DNA of 64,000 nucleotides from [Clostridium] symbiosum. GTDB taxonomy: Bacteria; Bacillota; Clostridia; Lachnospirales; Lachnospiraceae. Numbering within the stretch: position 1 is the stretch's first letter; each line of letters opens with the position of its first letter. Positions 42,529 to 51,745 of the stretch are shown here, one piece after another. Under the pieces are notes generated by a model, which did not search any database, was not told where the DNA came from, and saw only the letters and a program-made list of their open reading frames with translations. A program made the translations under genes and the position numbers. The stretch is taken from positions 1 to 64,000 of the forward strand of contig JAETSN010000005.1 of NCBI GenBank assembly GCA_021769625.1, written 5' to 3'.

Positions 42529-43875
42529 CTACAGCCTCTTTAACAGCGCTTCCCTCTGCTCCTCATACCCCGGTTTCCCGAGCAGTGCGAACATATTCTT
42601 CTTATAGCTTTCCACGCCCGGCTGGTTAAACGGATTCACACCCAGCAGATAGCCGGATACGCCGCAGGCAAACTCAAAGAAGTAGAAAAGCTGTCCCAGA
42701 TAAAACTCGTTTACTTCCGGAATCTTCACCATAAGGTTCGGCACCTGTCCGTCGGTATGGGCGAGGATCGTTCCGTTCATCGCGGACTTATTTACAAAGT
42801 CAACCGTCTGGCCCGCCAGATAGTTCAGACCGTCAAGATCCACAGGCTCTTCCCCGATCGTGAGGGTTTCCCTGCTCTTCTCCACATCGAGCACTGTCTC
42901 GAACATGATCCTTGCGCCGTCCTGAATAAACTGTCCCATGGAGTGCAGGTCTGTAGTCAGATCTACGCTGGCAGGGAAGATACCTCTCTGGTCTTTTCCC
43001 TCGGACTCGCCGTAAAGCTGTTTCCACCATTCGGAAATATAGTGGACCGCAGGTTCATAGTTTGCCAGGATCTCGACTTCTTTGCCTTTTCTAAGCAGGA
43101 TATTGCGGACCGCCGCATACTGCAGCGCATCGTTTTCCTCAAACGCATTGTTAAGCGCCGCTTCCCTGCCGCTTGCCGCGCCTTCCATCAGTTTATCAAT
43201 GTCCGCGCCGGATACTGCGATCGGAAGCAGGCCCACCGCCGTCAGTACGGAGAAACGGCCGCCCACATCGTCGGGCACTACGAAGGTTTCGTATCCTTCT
43301 TCTGTCGCAAGTTTCTTTAACGCGCCTCTCGCCTTATCGGTGGTCGCGTAAATTCTCTTCGCCGCGCCCTCCTTGCCGTATTTCTTCTCGCACATCTCTT
43401 TAAAGATGCGGAAAGCGATGGCAGGCTCTGTCGTCGTGCCGGATTTGGAGATGATATTAATGGAGAAATCCCGATCCCCGATCACATCCATTAAATCTTT
43501 CAGATAAGTGGAGCTGATGGAGTTGCCGCAGAAATAAATTTCCGGTGTCTTCCTGACAGACTTGTCCACTATATTATAGAAGCTGTGGCGCAAAAATTCG
43601 ATCGCAGCCCTTGCCCCCAAATAAGAACCGCCGATACCGATCACCAGAAGTACCTCGGAATCACTCTGGATCTTCTCCGCCGCTTTTTTGATCCTGGAGA
43701 ACTCTTCCTTATCATAATTCACCGGAAGATCGATCCATCCCAAAAAGTCATTTCCTGCGCCGGTTCTGCCGACCAGAACTTCTCTTGCATCCGACACGGG
43801 TTTTTTCATATTTTCTACTTCGTGTTCCGCGATAAAGGGTGCCGCCTTAGAATAGTCAAATGTTACTTTGCTCAT
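42529..43875 (-). CDS. pgi: Glucose-6-phosphate isomerase
   Basis: 448 aa, the shorter Firmicute form. Signature segments are [39 protein letters not shown] and a [15 protein letters not shown] end. It interconverts glucose 6-phosphate and fructose 6-phosphate in glycolysis. The promoter at 43950-43978 fits it. The ribosome binding site AAGGAG is well spaced. Confidence 0.97.
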   Translation of the reverse strand: MSKVTFDYSKAAPFIAEHEVENMKKPVSDAREVLVGRTGAGNDFLGWIDLPVNYDKEEFSRIKKAAEKIQSDSEVLLVIGIGGSYLGARAAIEFLRHSFYNIVDKSVRKTPEIYFCGNSISSTYLKDLMDVIGDRDFSINIISKSGTTTEPAIAFRIFKEMCEKKYGKEGAAKRIYATTDKARGALKKLATEEGYETFVVPDDVGGRFSVLTAVGLLPIAVSGADIDKLMEGAASGREAALNNAFEENDALQYAAVRNILLRKGKEVEILANYEPAVHYISEWWKQLYGESEGKDQRGIFPASVDLTTDLHSMGQFIQDGARIMFETVLDVEKSRETLTIGEEPVDLDGLNYLAGQTVDFVNKSAMNGTILAHTDGQVPNLMVKIPEVNEFYLGQLFYFFEFACGVSGYLLGVNPFNQPGVESYKKNMFALLGKPGYEEQREALLKRL

Positions 43876-43949
43876 TGTTTTGCTCCTTTTCTCAATTTTT
43901 GCCCTGTCTTATCTGAAAGTTCAGACAGTCACTGAATTTACTAGATTCA

Positions 43950-43978
43950 GTTTAACAAAGAACCGTTTTTCTTTCAAT
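43950..43978 (-). promoter_or_regulatory. Sigma-A-like promoter of pgi
   Basis: On the minus strand TTGAAA (43973-43978) and TAAACT (43950-43955) are 17 bases apart, about 75 bases before the pgi start. Confidence 0.55.
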
Positions 43979-43995
43979 AGAATTTCAACAGAAAT

Positions 43996-44838
43996 TCAGT
44001 AAGAATCATAAACAAATTCCAATAAAAGTCCTTCCAACTCCTTCATTTCTTCCGGCGCAAGTTTTTTCTCCTCCCCCTTCTTTTTGTGCGCGGTAAAATC
44101 CGCGATCTCCGTCGATTTTTCCCCTGCCCTTACAGACTTCTCTCCGGTATCTCCTTTTCCGCTATCACCACCGCTGTCTTCTATTCTTTTTCCATATCCT
44201 TCTCTGCGATCATCTGCTCTTTTTATGTATTCTTTTTCCGGGCCGGTATTCTCTTCCCGACGAATACCGTCCTCTCCTCCCTCCGCCTCCAGTCTGTCCA
44301 GCCGTTCCTGTTCTTTCTTTGACTGGGGAATCCGCACGCTGATGTTATTTTCCAGATAATCTATTAAATTGGTCTTTAAAACTTCCTTTTTCCCCTTCAG
44401 GTCCACCGCCGCCGAAATGGAAAAATAGGCATAGAGCATCACAAAAGCAGACAGATAATAGGCAAGGATCTCCCCGATCGTTTCTCCCACGATAATGCCC
44501 CGGCAGGCTCCGGCCCCCGTTATAAAAATGGAAAGCAAAAGGAGCTGTCCCCCCAGATGCTCTATGCTCTTTGCGGACAGCGGGCCGAACTTAATGCCAT
44601 GCAGGAACTTGTCCACAAAAACAGGGATATTCACTACTTTCTCATGCAGTTCATATCGGTTGGTAAACTTCAATTTACATGTTTTCAGCATTTTGTTTTT
44701 TGTAGATGACATATTATATGTCTCTTTTATCATATTTTGGTAAAGAAAACCTGTTATGATCTGGCATAGCAGACTGAAAATAAACAATACTAATATTACA
44801 CCGGCAAGTATTTTATGTTCTGTAAAAAGGCTTTTCAT
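43996..44838 (-). CDS. Membrane protein with charged cytoplasmic tail, unknown function
   Basis: 280 aa. Membrane helices are expected at about 10-32, 92-112 and 118-142. The region between the first two is basic with a KIKFG-type amphipathic stretch. The last 110 residues are extremely hydrophilic (Glu, Lys, Arg, Gly) and probably disordered, with a final ordered end ELEGLLLEFVYDSY. I do not recognise the family. It lies between pgi and the divergent TSCPD gene and has no clear partner. Confidence 0.65.
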   Translation of the reverse strand: MKSLFTEHKILAGVILVLFIFSLLCQIITGFLYQNMIKETYNMSSTKNKMLKTCKLKFTNRYELHEKVVNIPVFVDKFLHGIKFGPLSAKSIEHLGGQLLLLSIFITGAGACRGIIVGETIGEILAYYLSAFVMLYAYFSISAAVDLKGKKEVLKTNLIDYLENNISVRIPQSKKEQERLDRLEAEGGEDGIRREENTGPEKEYIKRADDRREGYGKRIEDSGGDSGKGDTGEKSVRAGEKSTEIADFTAHKKKGEEKKLAPEEMKELEGLLLEFVYDSY

Positions 44839-44980
44839 GTTACAGGCTCCTTTCTCCCGTTTATGTCAGTTTCAGTATAATCCGGAAAAAGTCTCTCGCT
44901 CAACAAAAACTCTTCGCTGTATTTTTACAAAATATGGGGGCATTTTTACTCTTTCTCTGGAAAACGACATTATTTTCTGC

Positions 44981-45065
44981 TATAATTTCTTCTTAATAAA
45001 ATAATTTTGTTGATAACAAAATCAACGGCTCTTCCGCTAAATCCGCCGGACGGATCTGAAAGCGG
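44981..45065 (+). promoter_or_regulatory. Extended -10 promoter and leader hairpin of the TSCPD-murG genes
   Basis: TGCTATAAT (TATAAT at 44981-44986) is an extended -10 with a poor -35. The leader contains a nested hairpin, CCGCT/AGCGG (45034-45038, 45061-45065) enclosing ATCCG/CGGAT (45041-45045, 45051-45055). I cannot match the leader to a known riboswitch. The rest of 44839-44980 shows nothing. Confidence 0.5.
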
Positions 45066-45095
45066 CAGGAACCAGTACAGAAGGGAGAATGGAAC

Positions 45096-45341
45096 ATGCA
45101 TTACAAACCATCAGGAGTCTGTTCCCAGGGGATTGATTTTGAACTGGAGAACGGCATTGTAAAAGGAGTTCGTTTTACAGGCGGCTGCAGCGGAAATACG
45201 CAGGGCGTTGCGGCTTTGATCGAAGGAATGCCCGCAGAAGAAGCCATCCGGCGGCTCAAAGGGTTAAAATGCGGATTTAAACCTACTTCCTGCCCCGACC
45301 AGTTGGCAAAAGCATTGGAAGCAGCACTTGTCAGTCAGTAA
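45096..45341 (+). CDS. TSCPD domain protein (TIGR03905 type)
   Basis: 81 aa. The short domain is recognised from YKPSGVCSQGIDFELENG, FTGGCSGNTQGVAALIEGM and the end KCGFKPTSCPDQLAKAL, whose TSCPD gives the family its name. The same domain occurs at the end of some ribonucleotide reductases. Four Cys suggest metal binding. Function is unknown. It lies 17 bases before murG and is probably cotranscribed. Confidence 0.88.
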   Translation: MHYKPSGVCSQGIDFELENGIVKGVRFTGGCSGNTQGVAALIEGMPAEEAIRRLKGLKCGFKPTSCPDQLAKALEAALVSQ

Positions 45342-45358
45342 ATGCGGAGGTCGTTTTC

Positions 45359-46429
45359 ATGTCAAAAAAAATTATTTTAACAGGCGGCGGCACTGCCGGC
45401 CATGTCACGCCGAATATTGCACTGATTCCCCATTTGAAGGAAGCAGGCTATGAAATAGTTTATATTGGCTCCTATGAGGGAATAGAAAAAAGATTAATTT
45501 CCGATTTTCCGGAAATTCCATATTACGGTATCGCAACGGGAAAATTCAGGAGATATCTGGATCTTAAGAACCTGACTGATCCGTTCCGAGTGATAAAAGG
45601 CTTTGCCGAAGCAAAAAAGATCTTAAAGCGTGAAAAACCTGACGTTCTATTTTCCAAAGGTGGCTTTGTCAGCGTACCCGTCGTCAGGGCGGCGGCTTCC
45701 CTGCATATCCCCTGCATCATCCATGAATCCGACATGACGCCGGGGCTTGCTAACAAGCTCTGCATCCCGATCGCGCAGAAGGTCTGCTGCAACTTCCCGG
45801 AAACTTTAAAAATGCTGCCGGAAGAAAAGGCTGTGCTGACCGGTTCCCCGATCCGCGAGGAATTGTCCAGCGGAAATAAAATCGCCGCTTTGGAGCTCTG
45901 TAAATTCACCGTCTCCAAGCCGGTCGTCATGGTCATCGGCGGCTCTTTAGGGGCGGCAAGCGTGAATCAGGTCGTGCGGGATGCCCTCGATGCGCTGCTG
46001 CAGGACTTTCAGGTGGTTCATATCTGTGGTAAGGATAAAGTGGATAATCTGCTGCTCAATGTCAACGGTTATAAACAGTTTGAATATTTGAAGACGGAGC
46101 TGAAAGATGTGTTTGCCATGGCGGACGTTATCATTTCCCGGGCAGGCGCCAACGCGATCTGTGAGCTTTTGGCCCTGAAAAAGCCAAACCTGCTGATCCC
46201 GCTGCCGGCAGGCTCAAGCCGCGGCGACCAGCTCTTAAATGCTGCTTCCTTCGAATCGCAGGGATACAGTATGGTGATCCAGGAGGAAGATCTGACACCG
46301 GAGCTTCTTGTGGAAAAAGTGCAGGAGTTGTATTTTACGAGGCAGATTTATATCGATGCGATGAACAGTTCTATGCAGATGAGTTCTATCAGTTCCATTA
46401 TGAAGCTGATCCAGGAGGCGACTGCCTGA
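45359..46429 (+). CDS. murG: MurG (lipid II synthesis N-acetylglucosaminyltransferase)
   Basis: 356 aa. Family motifs are IILTGGGTAGHVTPNIALIP at the N-terminus, HESDMTPGLANK, VIGGSLGAASVNQ and the UDP-GlcNAc site ISRAGANAICELLALKKPNL. It adds GlcNAc to lipid I on the inner membrane face to make lipid II. It stands outside the usual mur/fts cluster, so this may be a second copy; Clostridia often carry such a stand-alone murG. It ends just before repeat copy C. Confidence 0.93.
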   Translation: MSKKIILTGGGTAGHVTPNIALIPHLKEAGYEIVYIGSYEGIEKRLISDFPEIPYYGIATGKFRRYLDLKNLTDPFRVIKGFAEAKKILKREKPDVLFSKGGFVSVPVVRAAASLHIPCIIHESDMTPGLANKLCIPIAQKVCCNFPETLKMLPEEKAVLTGSPIREELSSGNKIAALELCKFTVSKPVVMVIGGSLGAASVNQVVRDALDALLQDFQVVHICGKDKVDNLLLNVNGYKQFEYLKTELKDVFAMADVIISRAGANAICELLALKKPNLLIPLPAGSSRGDQLLNAASFESQGYSMVIQEEDLTPELLVEKVQELYFTRQIYIDAMNSSMQMSSISSIMKLIQEATA

Positions 46430-46454
46430 AAAAGAGTTGTTAAAAAGATTATTA

Positions 46455-46603
46455 TCCGGACGCTGGTAGAATAATAAAAACCTCCGTCGCCACGCTTTCG
46501 CTCCAAAAAAGCGTAACGGACACTAAGCTCGTGAAATACCTCGCTAAGTGCCGACGCTTTTTAAGGGGCTCCTTGAGGTTTTTATTATTCTACCAGCTGG
46601 TTA
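46455..46603 (-). repeat. Structured repeat family 1, copy C (minimal form)
   Basis: Read on the minus strand it has a perfect 23-bp stem (46575-46597 with 46462-46484), AAGGAGCCCC, AAAAAGCGTCGGCAC, GAGCTTAGTGTCCG, ACGCTTTTT, GCGAAAGCGTGGCGACGG and a final GCGTCCGG. It lacks both accessory hairpins of copies A and B. AAAAAGCGT and ACGCTTTTT form a second perfect stem. It lies between the convergent murG and anti-sigma genes. Confidence 0.83.
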
Positions 46604-46623
46604 TAGATAAGCACTAATTTAAT

Positions 46624-48288
46624 TTATCGTTCTTTTATATTCTCAATTACAAGAGAGCCATCTTCCAGATGGATCTCAGCTTTCAGTTTGATGCTCAGCG
46701 GAAAGCTCACCTCTTCGCCGTCTTCATTTACAAAAGACGCTTCCATTCCAAAGTACAGGAAAAGTCCTTTATCTGCTGCGAATTCTCTTTCCGGGGCGAG
46801 ATTTACTGCCTCGTATATCAGGTTTTTCCTTGCTTCGTCCGGCAGTTCCTCAGGTTTTCCAAAAGTATCTTCCATTAAATACAGCTGGACAGAGCCTAAA
46901 GCCTCATCGTATTCCGCTTTTAACTGATGTATGATCTGACTCTCATAGTCGCTGACGGAGAGGACACTGGCAGACCAGTTTTCTTCCTGCAGGGATATGA
47001 TCCAGAGCTCTCCCGCCTGCTGCACCGGTACTTCTTCCGGTTCTTCGGATACCTTTATGTCATTTCCGGAGACGGCCGGCTTATCATTCTCTGCAGCCGT
47101 TTTGTCGGTATTGCCTGCGGAAGCGCTTTCCTGTGCGCTGCTTCCCGCCGCTTCCTGTGCAGAAGATTTTGCTTTTTTGCCATCCGCAGGATCTGTTTCT
47201 TTCCCTGTCGCAGTATTTTCCGACGATCCCACTGTTTTATTCGTCGATGCATTTTCCGGCGTTTCTGCCACTTTACTTGTCGTTGTATTTTCCATGCTTT
47301 CCGACGTTTTATTTGTTGATGTATTTTCTGCCCCGGTTTCCGCAGCCTTTTTCTCCAGTGTATCGCCTGCCGCAGTCTTATCTTGACCGGATGCTGTCTC
47401 TTCCGCCGCCTCTTTATTTTTATTGCTGTCCGTGTTTTCTGAAGATTCTCCGTTTTCTCCCGCTGTTTTATCCAACCCCTCTATATCTTCCTTTGATATC
47501 ATTTCCATCTGCGGTTCGCCATTGTACAGCAGGATGACCAGTTCTTCCTCCCCGTCGCCGTCCGCATCCGCAAAAGATAGCTCCGGCAGCTTTTTCGTGC
47601 TGTTCATATAATTCCAGTCATAATACTGACAGGTATCTTTCACCCGGAGGGCAGTCCCCATTACCCTGCCATTTTCGTGATATCCGTAGAGGGAGACATC
47701 TTTTTCCGGCAGCTCCGCCAGCAGGATCGTCCGAAGCTTTTCCGGTGTATCCGCATAGCGTTCTTCCATATCGGGTGTATAAACTTCCGTTACCTCTTTC
47801 AATTTCTCCGGCGTCATTTCCGCTTTCCAGGCATCAATTCCCTCAAGAACCTCTTCCGGTTCCTGCTCCGCCGGCTGCTCCGATGCCTCATTCTCCGAGA
47901 CGGTGTCATTATCGCTCACAGAAGGCAACGCCTCCTCCGGCGCCTGTTCCGTGACCTGCTTCTCTTCTTTTGCCTTGCTGTTTTCCTCATCCAGCGCAAT
48001 GATATCCGCTTTATAGCTTCTGACGATCACTGCTTTCGCCACGCTTTTTACCACAGGTATCTTTATCGCTGTCTCCGCGAATGCATAGGAACTGTTCACC
48101 CCTATCGTCAGGCACAAAAACAGAATAGCCGCAACAGAACCCGCCATCCTGATGACACGGTTACGCCAGGCAGCCGCTTTTTTACGCCTGTCCGCAGCGA
48201 CCGTCTGTCTTACCATCAGCAAAAGCTCATCCGGTATCTCTATATCTTCATATTTCAGTTTTTCTTCCTGAAAATAGTTATGCTTCAT
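46624..48288 (-). CDS. Transmembrane anti-sigma factor-like protein with DUF3298-type C-terminus
   Basis: 554 aa. A short cytoplasmic part (1-45) precedes one membrane helix (about 46-70, MAGSVAAILFLCLTIGVNSS). Outside lies an acidic segment, then a long low-complexity region (about 280-410) of Thr/Ser/Asn/Glu with a repeated ENTSTNKTSES-like unit. The C-terminal domain (about 430-554) resembles DUF3298/RsiV-type sensor domains. Its start overlaps the ECF sigma gene by 11 bases. RsiV-type anti-sigma factors bind lysozyme, and a GH25 lysozyme gene lies next to the pair. That link is inference only. Confidence 0.7.
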   Translation of the reverse strand: MKHNYFQEEKLKYEDIEIPDELLLMVRQTVAADRRKKAAAWRNRVIRMAGSVAAILFLCLTIGVNSSYAFAETAIKIPVVKSVAKAVIVRSYKADIIALDEENSKAKEEKQVTEQAPEEALPSVSDNDTVSENEASEQPAEQEPEEVLEGIDAWKAEMTPEKLKEVTEVYTPDMEERYADTPEKLRTILLAELPEKDVSLYGYHENGRVMGTALRVKDTCQYYDWNYMNSTKKLPELSFADADGDGEEELVILLYNGEPQMEMISKEDIEGLDKTAGENGESSENTDSNKNKEAAEETASGQDKTAAGDTLEKKAAETGAENTSTNKTSESMENTTTSKVAETPENASTNKTVGSSENTATGKETDPADGKKAKSSAQEAAGSSAQESASAGNTDKTAAENDKPAVSGNDIKVSEEPEEVPVQQAGELWIISLQEENWSASVLSVSDYESQIIHQLKAEYDEALGSVQLYLMEDTFGKPEELPDEARKNLIYEAVNLAPEREFAADKGLFLYFGMEASFVNEDGEEVSFPLSIKLKAEIHLEDGSLVIENIKER

Positions 48289-48841
48289 TCCGGCTTTCCC
48301 TCTCCGCCTTTTTTAATGATTTTCCATATCTCGTTAAAAGTTCTTCATCTTCTTTTTCCAGTTCTTTCCCCAGCTTCTTACAGGCCGCGTACAATCTGGA
48401 TTTTACCGTATTCAGGTTGGTATCCGTAATCTCCGCAATCTCTTTCAATGTTTTTTCTTCAAAGAAATGCAGTTGGATCACGATCTGCATATCTGTCGGC
48501 AATTCGGAAATTTTAGAGACAATCTCTATCTTAGGTTCATAGGCCGGCTCTTCATAGCTTCCTTCCAAAAGATCATTATCCGACTCATCCCATGCTATGT
48601 ATTTTTTTTCTTTCCGCAGATACATCAGGCTTTCATTGATCACAATACGGTAAAACCAGCTCGCCATCGCCTCTTCGCTCTGCAGTTTTTCATAATTTTC
48701 CAACGCTTTACATATGGCATTCTGCACCACATCCAACGCCGCCTCCCTGTTTTTCACATAATAAAAAGCGGCACGGTAAAACTGGTTCTGATTTTCCACA
48801 ATGTGTTTCACCAGAGAGTCATACAGTGCTTTCTTAGACAT
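48278..48841 (-). CDS. ECF-type RNA polymerase sigma factor
   Basis: 187 aa from the ATG at 48841 (GGAAGGA); a TTG eight codons earlier has no site. Region 2 shows FYRAAFYYVKNREAALDVVQ and AICKALENYEKL; region 4 shows LPTDMQIVIQLHFFEEKTLK, then EIAEITDTNLNTVKSRLYAA. The cognate anti-sigma gene follows with overlap, so the pair is translationally coupled. It resembles the SigV/SigW-like group of Firmicutes responding to envelope stress. No autoregulated ECF promoter could be called with confidence. Confidence 0.9.
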   Translation of the reverse strand: MSKKALYDSLVKHIVENQNQFYRAAFYYVKNREAALDVVQNAICKALENYEKLQSEEAMASWFYRIVINESLMYLRKEKKYIAWDESDNDLLEGSYEEPAYEPKIEIVSKISELPTDMQIVIQLHFFEEKTLKEIAEITDTNLNTVKSRLYAACKKLGKELEKEDEELLTRYGKSLKKAERESRNEA

Positions 48842-48907
48842 ATCTGTATTCCTTCCTACTTTCAAGATGCTCTTCTCTTAAGTTTTGTTTAAATTATTTT
48901 CAACTTT

Positions 48908-49687
48908 TTAACGATTTTGTATCATAGTTGTATCATAATTTCCTGAAATGGTATGATCTTCCAAAAAATTCATCCAATCTCTCTCGGAACCATAAAAGAC
49001 ATTGAGATCGATATGCTCCTCTTCCCCGCTGTAGCCCTGCAGCTTCGCCTCACTGTCATACTGCCAGAAAGTCCACTTTCCGGGCATGCCCATGTTCGGG
49101 GAAAAATATACATTCCTTATCCAGAGCGGATATTCGTCAAAAGCTCCTCTGATATAAGTGCTGTAGGAGCTTTCCGTCGCATAGATCAGCGGTTTTACGC
49201 CATAATGTTCCTCCAGTCTGTCCAAAAGGCTCTGCAGCTGCTTCCTCGTCTCTTCCACATCGGGCCTGTTATAGAAACGGTCCCCGTAAAATTCAATATC
49301 GATCACCGGCGAGAGCATTCCCTCTTCTTTGGGCACCACGGAAATAAAGTGTTCTGCCTGCGCCGCACCTTCGCTCTCAAAACTGAAAAAATGATATGCG
49401 CCCCTCTTCAGTCCCGTCTTTCCCGACCGTTCCCAGTTTTCCTCAAATCTTACATCAATATGGCTGCTGCCTTCCGTCGCCTTGATAAACGCAAAATCTA
49501 TATCTTCCTCAGCCAGAACTTCCCAGTCGATCTCCCCCTGATAATAGGATACATCCACACCCCGGATCGGATAATCCGCTTCCGAAGGATGGTTTATCGT
49601 TATTTTTCCCTGATAGATCAGTAAACCAAACAATATGGCATCAAACAACAGCAGAACAGCCGCCCCTATCCACAGCTTTTTCTTCAT
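48908..49687 (-). CDS. GH25 family lysozyme (N-acetylmuramidase), membrane-anchored
   Basis: 259 aa. An N-terminal helix (about 5-25) serves as signal or anchor. The GH25 domain starts IRGVDVSYYQGEIDWEVLAE with the catalytic Asp region, then FAFIKATEGSSHID, LKRGAYHFFSF and SPVIDIEFYGD. It cleaves the beta-1,4 bond between MurNAc and GlcNAc, probably in self peptidoglycan. It lies 66 bases upstream of the ECF sigma start on the same strand. Repeat copy D follows upstream. Confidence 0.9.
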   Translation of the reverse strand: MKKKLWIGAAVLLLFDAILFGLLIYQGKITINHPSEADYPIRGVDVSYYQGEIDWEVLAEEDIDFAFIKATEGSSHIDVRFEENWERSGKTGLKRGAYHFFSFESEGAAQAEHFISVVPKEEGMLSPVIDIEFYGDRFYNRPDVEETRKQLQSLLDRLEEHYGVKPLIYATESSYSTYIRGAFDEYPLWIRNVYFSPNMGMPGKWTFWQYDSEAKLQGYSGEEEHIDLNVFYGSERDWMNFLEDHTISGNYDTTMIQNR

Positions 49688-49855
49688 AATCCCTCACATT
49701 CCACTGCACAGGAGATACACTTGACCGGTCGGCGGACGCATACATCGCCTTACGCCAACCGGATAAATCCCTGTACATCCTCTATCATAGTATATGATAT
49801 TTATGAGAAACTCAATCCTTCGATACAAAAGATAATGTAATTTTAAGAAATATAA

Positions 49856-49892
49856 GAGCATATACCCTGTGGAAGTCACAGAATATATGCTC
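49856..49892 (-). terminator. Terminator-like hairpin in the 450-base gap upstream of the lysozyme gene
   Basis: GAGCATATA pairs with TATATGCTC, with an inner CTGTG/CACAG helix. On the minus strand a T-rich stretch follows. It sits downstream of repeat copy D on that strand. The rest of 49688-49935 shows no supported gene. Confidence 0.5.
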
Positions 49893-49939
49893 CTTCTAAC
49901 GCATTTAACCGATATTAGCATCATTAAGTTAATTCTTCA

Positions 49940-50125
49940 GTCAGCGGGTAAGAACATAAAATACTTAAGGAGCCCTTTGAAAAACGCCGGCACTTAGGCA
50001 AATATGAAAATTTCACATGTATTTTAGCGCCTTATGTGTCCGCTGTGTTCTTTCATAGGCTCCTAAAGAACAGAGCCGGTGAGAGCGTGGCGACGTAGTA
50101 TTTTATGTTCTTACCCGCGTCCGCC
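49940..50125 (+). repeat. Structured repeat family 1, copy D
   Basis: The 22-bp stem (49944-49965 with 50097-50118) is close to that of copy A, with changes on both arms that keep pairing. Core blocks AAGGAGCCC, CGCCGGCAC, a short TATGAAA/TTTCACAT hairpin, GTGTCCGCTG, a GGCTC/GAGCC hairpin, GAGCGTGGCGACG and GCGTCCG are present. It lies between the antiporter and lysozyme genes. Confidence 0.85.
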
Positions 50126-50139
50126 GTCAGTAACTAACT

Positions 50140-51444
50140 TCACTCCGCCGGCGCAAACCTCGACCTGTCCTGTCCCTCCGGTCTCGGTGTGATCTCTCCC
50201 GCCTTTGTCAGGGCGATCTTTGTCAGCATCGGTCCGAAAAGTTCATAGATCAGTACCGCGAAAAGCACGATATTTCTGATGATCGCGCCCTCCTCGCCCA
50301 GTTCCTGGGCAACCGTCACGGACATGCCGAGCGCCACGCCCGCCTGGGGCAGGAGCGTGATGCCAAGATATTTACAAACCTGAGGCTCGCATTTCATTGC
50401 TCTTGCACTGAGCGAAGCCCCGATATATTTCCCGCCGGAACGGGCAATGATATAGATCACACCTATCGCTATCACCGTCACGTTGGAAAATACGCTGAGA
50501 TCCAGCTCCGCACCGCTGAGCACAAAGAATACCACAAAGAGCGGCGCCGTCCATTTATCCACACGGTCCATGATATCCGCCGAAAAATCACAGATATTGC
50601 AGAATACCGTTCCCAGCATCATACATACCAGCAGGCTCGAAAACCCAAGCTCGATCTCCGTTCCCGGAATTTCCATCCTTACCATGGAAAGCGCTACCGT
50701 CAGCACCACAAAAGTGATGGAAATGCCCATTCGCCTTGTATTGGAATGGAACCATTTCTCCAGCATTGTGAAGATCACTCCCATGATAAATCCCAAAAGA
50801 AGCGATCCGACCACTTCCAGCATCGGGTTCACCAGCACCGTGATCACACTGATCGCAACCCCGGAATAAAGCGCTTTCGCCACCCCGAAGGATATCGCAA
50901 ATACGATCAATCCGACCGCATCGTCAAGCGCTACAATCGGAAGCAGTATGCTGGTAAGAGGTCCTTTCGCCTTATACTGGTTTACTACCATCAATGTAGC
51001 CGCCGGAGCCGTTGCCGTCGCGATCGCTCCCAGACAGACACAGGTAGGAATCCCGATACTGCTGCCAAGATCAAATATGTAATAGATCGCTATAAGGCTT
51101 ACATCCACCAGTACAGTGGCCGCAAGCGCCTGTACGACAGCCACCACCGTGGCCTGTTTCCCGGTCTTTTTCAACTCTTTCAACCGGAATTCATTTCCTA
51201 TGGAAAAGGCAATAAATCCGAGCGCCACATCCGAAAGGATTCCAAAGCTTTCCACATCCTCAAAAGTACGGAATCCTATTCCCAGCCTCCCGATCAGGCT
51301 CGGCCCTATCAAAAGTCCCGCTACCAGATAAGCTGTCACCGCGGGAATTCCGAAATTTCTCACCGCACGGGTCAGTATGAGCCCGAGAAACATTGCAAAG
51401 CCCAACATGAGCAACGTAGTTGCCGTTTCCGATATCTGTATCAT
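50140..51444 (-). CDS. Monovalent cation:proton antiporter (CPA2/KefB-like)
   Basis: 434 aa with about 12 membrane helices and no RCK/TrkA-N regulatory domain. Recognisable parts are GLLIGPSLIGRLGIGF, the charged helix with AIATATAPAATLMVV, and LPIVALDDAVGLIVFAISFG, which carries the paired aspartates of the transport site. It exchanges Na+ or K+ for H+ across the membrane and is likely used for pH or osmotic balance. The gene appears to stand alone. Confidence 0.9.
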   Translation of the reverse strand: MIQISETATTLLMLGFAMFLGLILTRAVRNFGIPAVTAYLVAGLLIGPSLIGRLGIGFRTFEDVESFGILSDVALGFIAFSIGNEFRLKELKKTGKQATVVAVVQALAATVLVDVSLIAIYYIFDLGSSIGIPTCVCLGAIATATAPAATLMVVNQYKAKGPLTSILLPIVALDDAVGLIVFAISFGVAKALYSGVAISVITVLVNPMLEVVGSLLLGFIMGVIFTMLEKWFHSNTRRMGISITFVVLTVALSMVRMEIPGTEIELGFSSLLVCMMLGTVFCNICDFSADIMDRVDKWTAPLFVVFFVLSGAELDLSVFSNVTVIAIGVIYIIARSGGKYIGASLSARAMKCEPQVCKYLGITLLPQAGVALGMSVTVAQELGEEGAIIRNIVLFAVLIYELFGPMLTKIALTKAGEITPRPEGQDRSRFAPAE

Positions 51445-51545
51445 TTTCTGCCTCCGTAAGTCATTTATGCTGTATTTTTTTGACCTCTACCATTTTACCA
51501 CTTCTTTTTTGCCTGTCAATATTTTTATTGCCTGTCTGGTACTCA

Positions 51546-51679
51546 TAGCCCGCGGGAGTCAATAACCCCGCCGCAAGCAGCGGGGCATGGAATTTAATAC
51601 GCCCCAAAGGGCGGGGTATTGACCCTCGCGGCAGTCGCCAAATGCCTGCAAGCAGTCACTTGGCTCGTTGCCCGCGAGA
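51546..51679 (+). repeat. Structured repeat family 2, copy E1
   Basis: A long imperfect inverted repeat (CCGCGGGAGTCAATA with TATTGACCCTCGCGG) contains a GC-rich hairpin and AATAC/GTATT. It leads into a two-stem hairpin: CTCGCGG (51625-51631) with CCGCGAG (51672-51678), internal loop CAGTC / TCGTTG, and inner stem GCCAA/TTGGC. Another hairpin (51688-51700 with 51713-51724) follows before nrdG. The region 51445-51745 has no gene. Confidence 0.75.
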
Positions 51680-51745
51680 ATAAATCTGCCGGCTCATGAC
51701 ATGCTGACAGCGGTCATGGCCGGCTCAATAAATCTTATTCACTTA

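Noticed and set aside
44981..45065. Known riboswitch in the TSCPD-murG leader
   Set aside because: The nested hairpin does not match any riboswitch core I know; called only as a leader hairpin.
49694..49924. Minus-strand 76-codon ORF near the lysozyme gene
   Set aside because: It has a poor start, odd composition and overlaps a hairpin in the gap; better read as noncoding.
6733..50125. Repeat family 1 as plain intrinsic terminators
   Set aside because: The stem encloses about 120-160 bases of conserved core with no T-run, unlike terminators.
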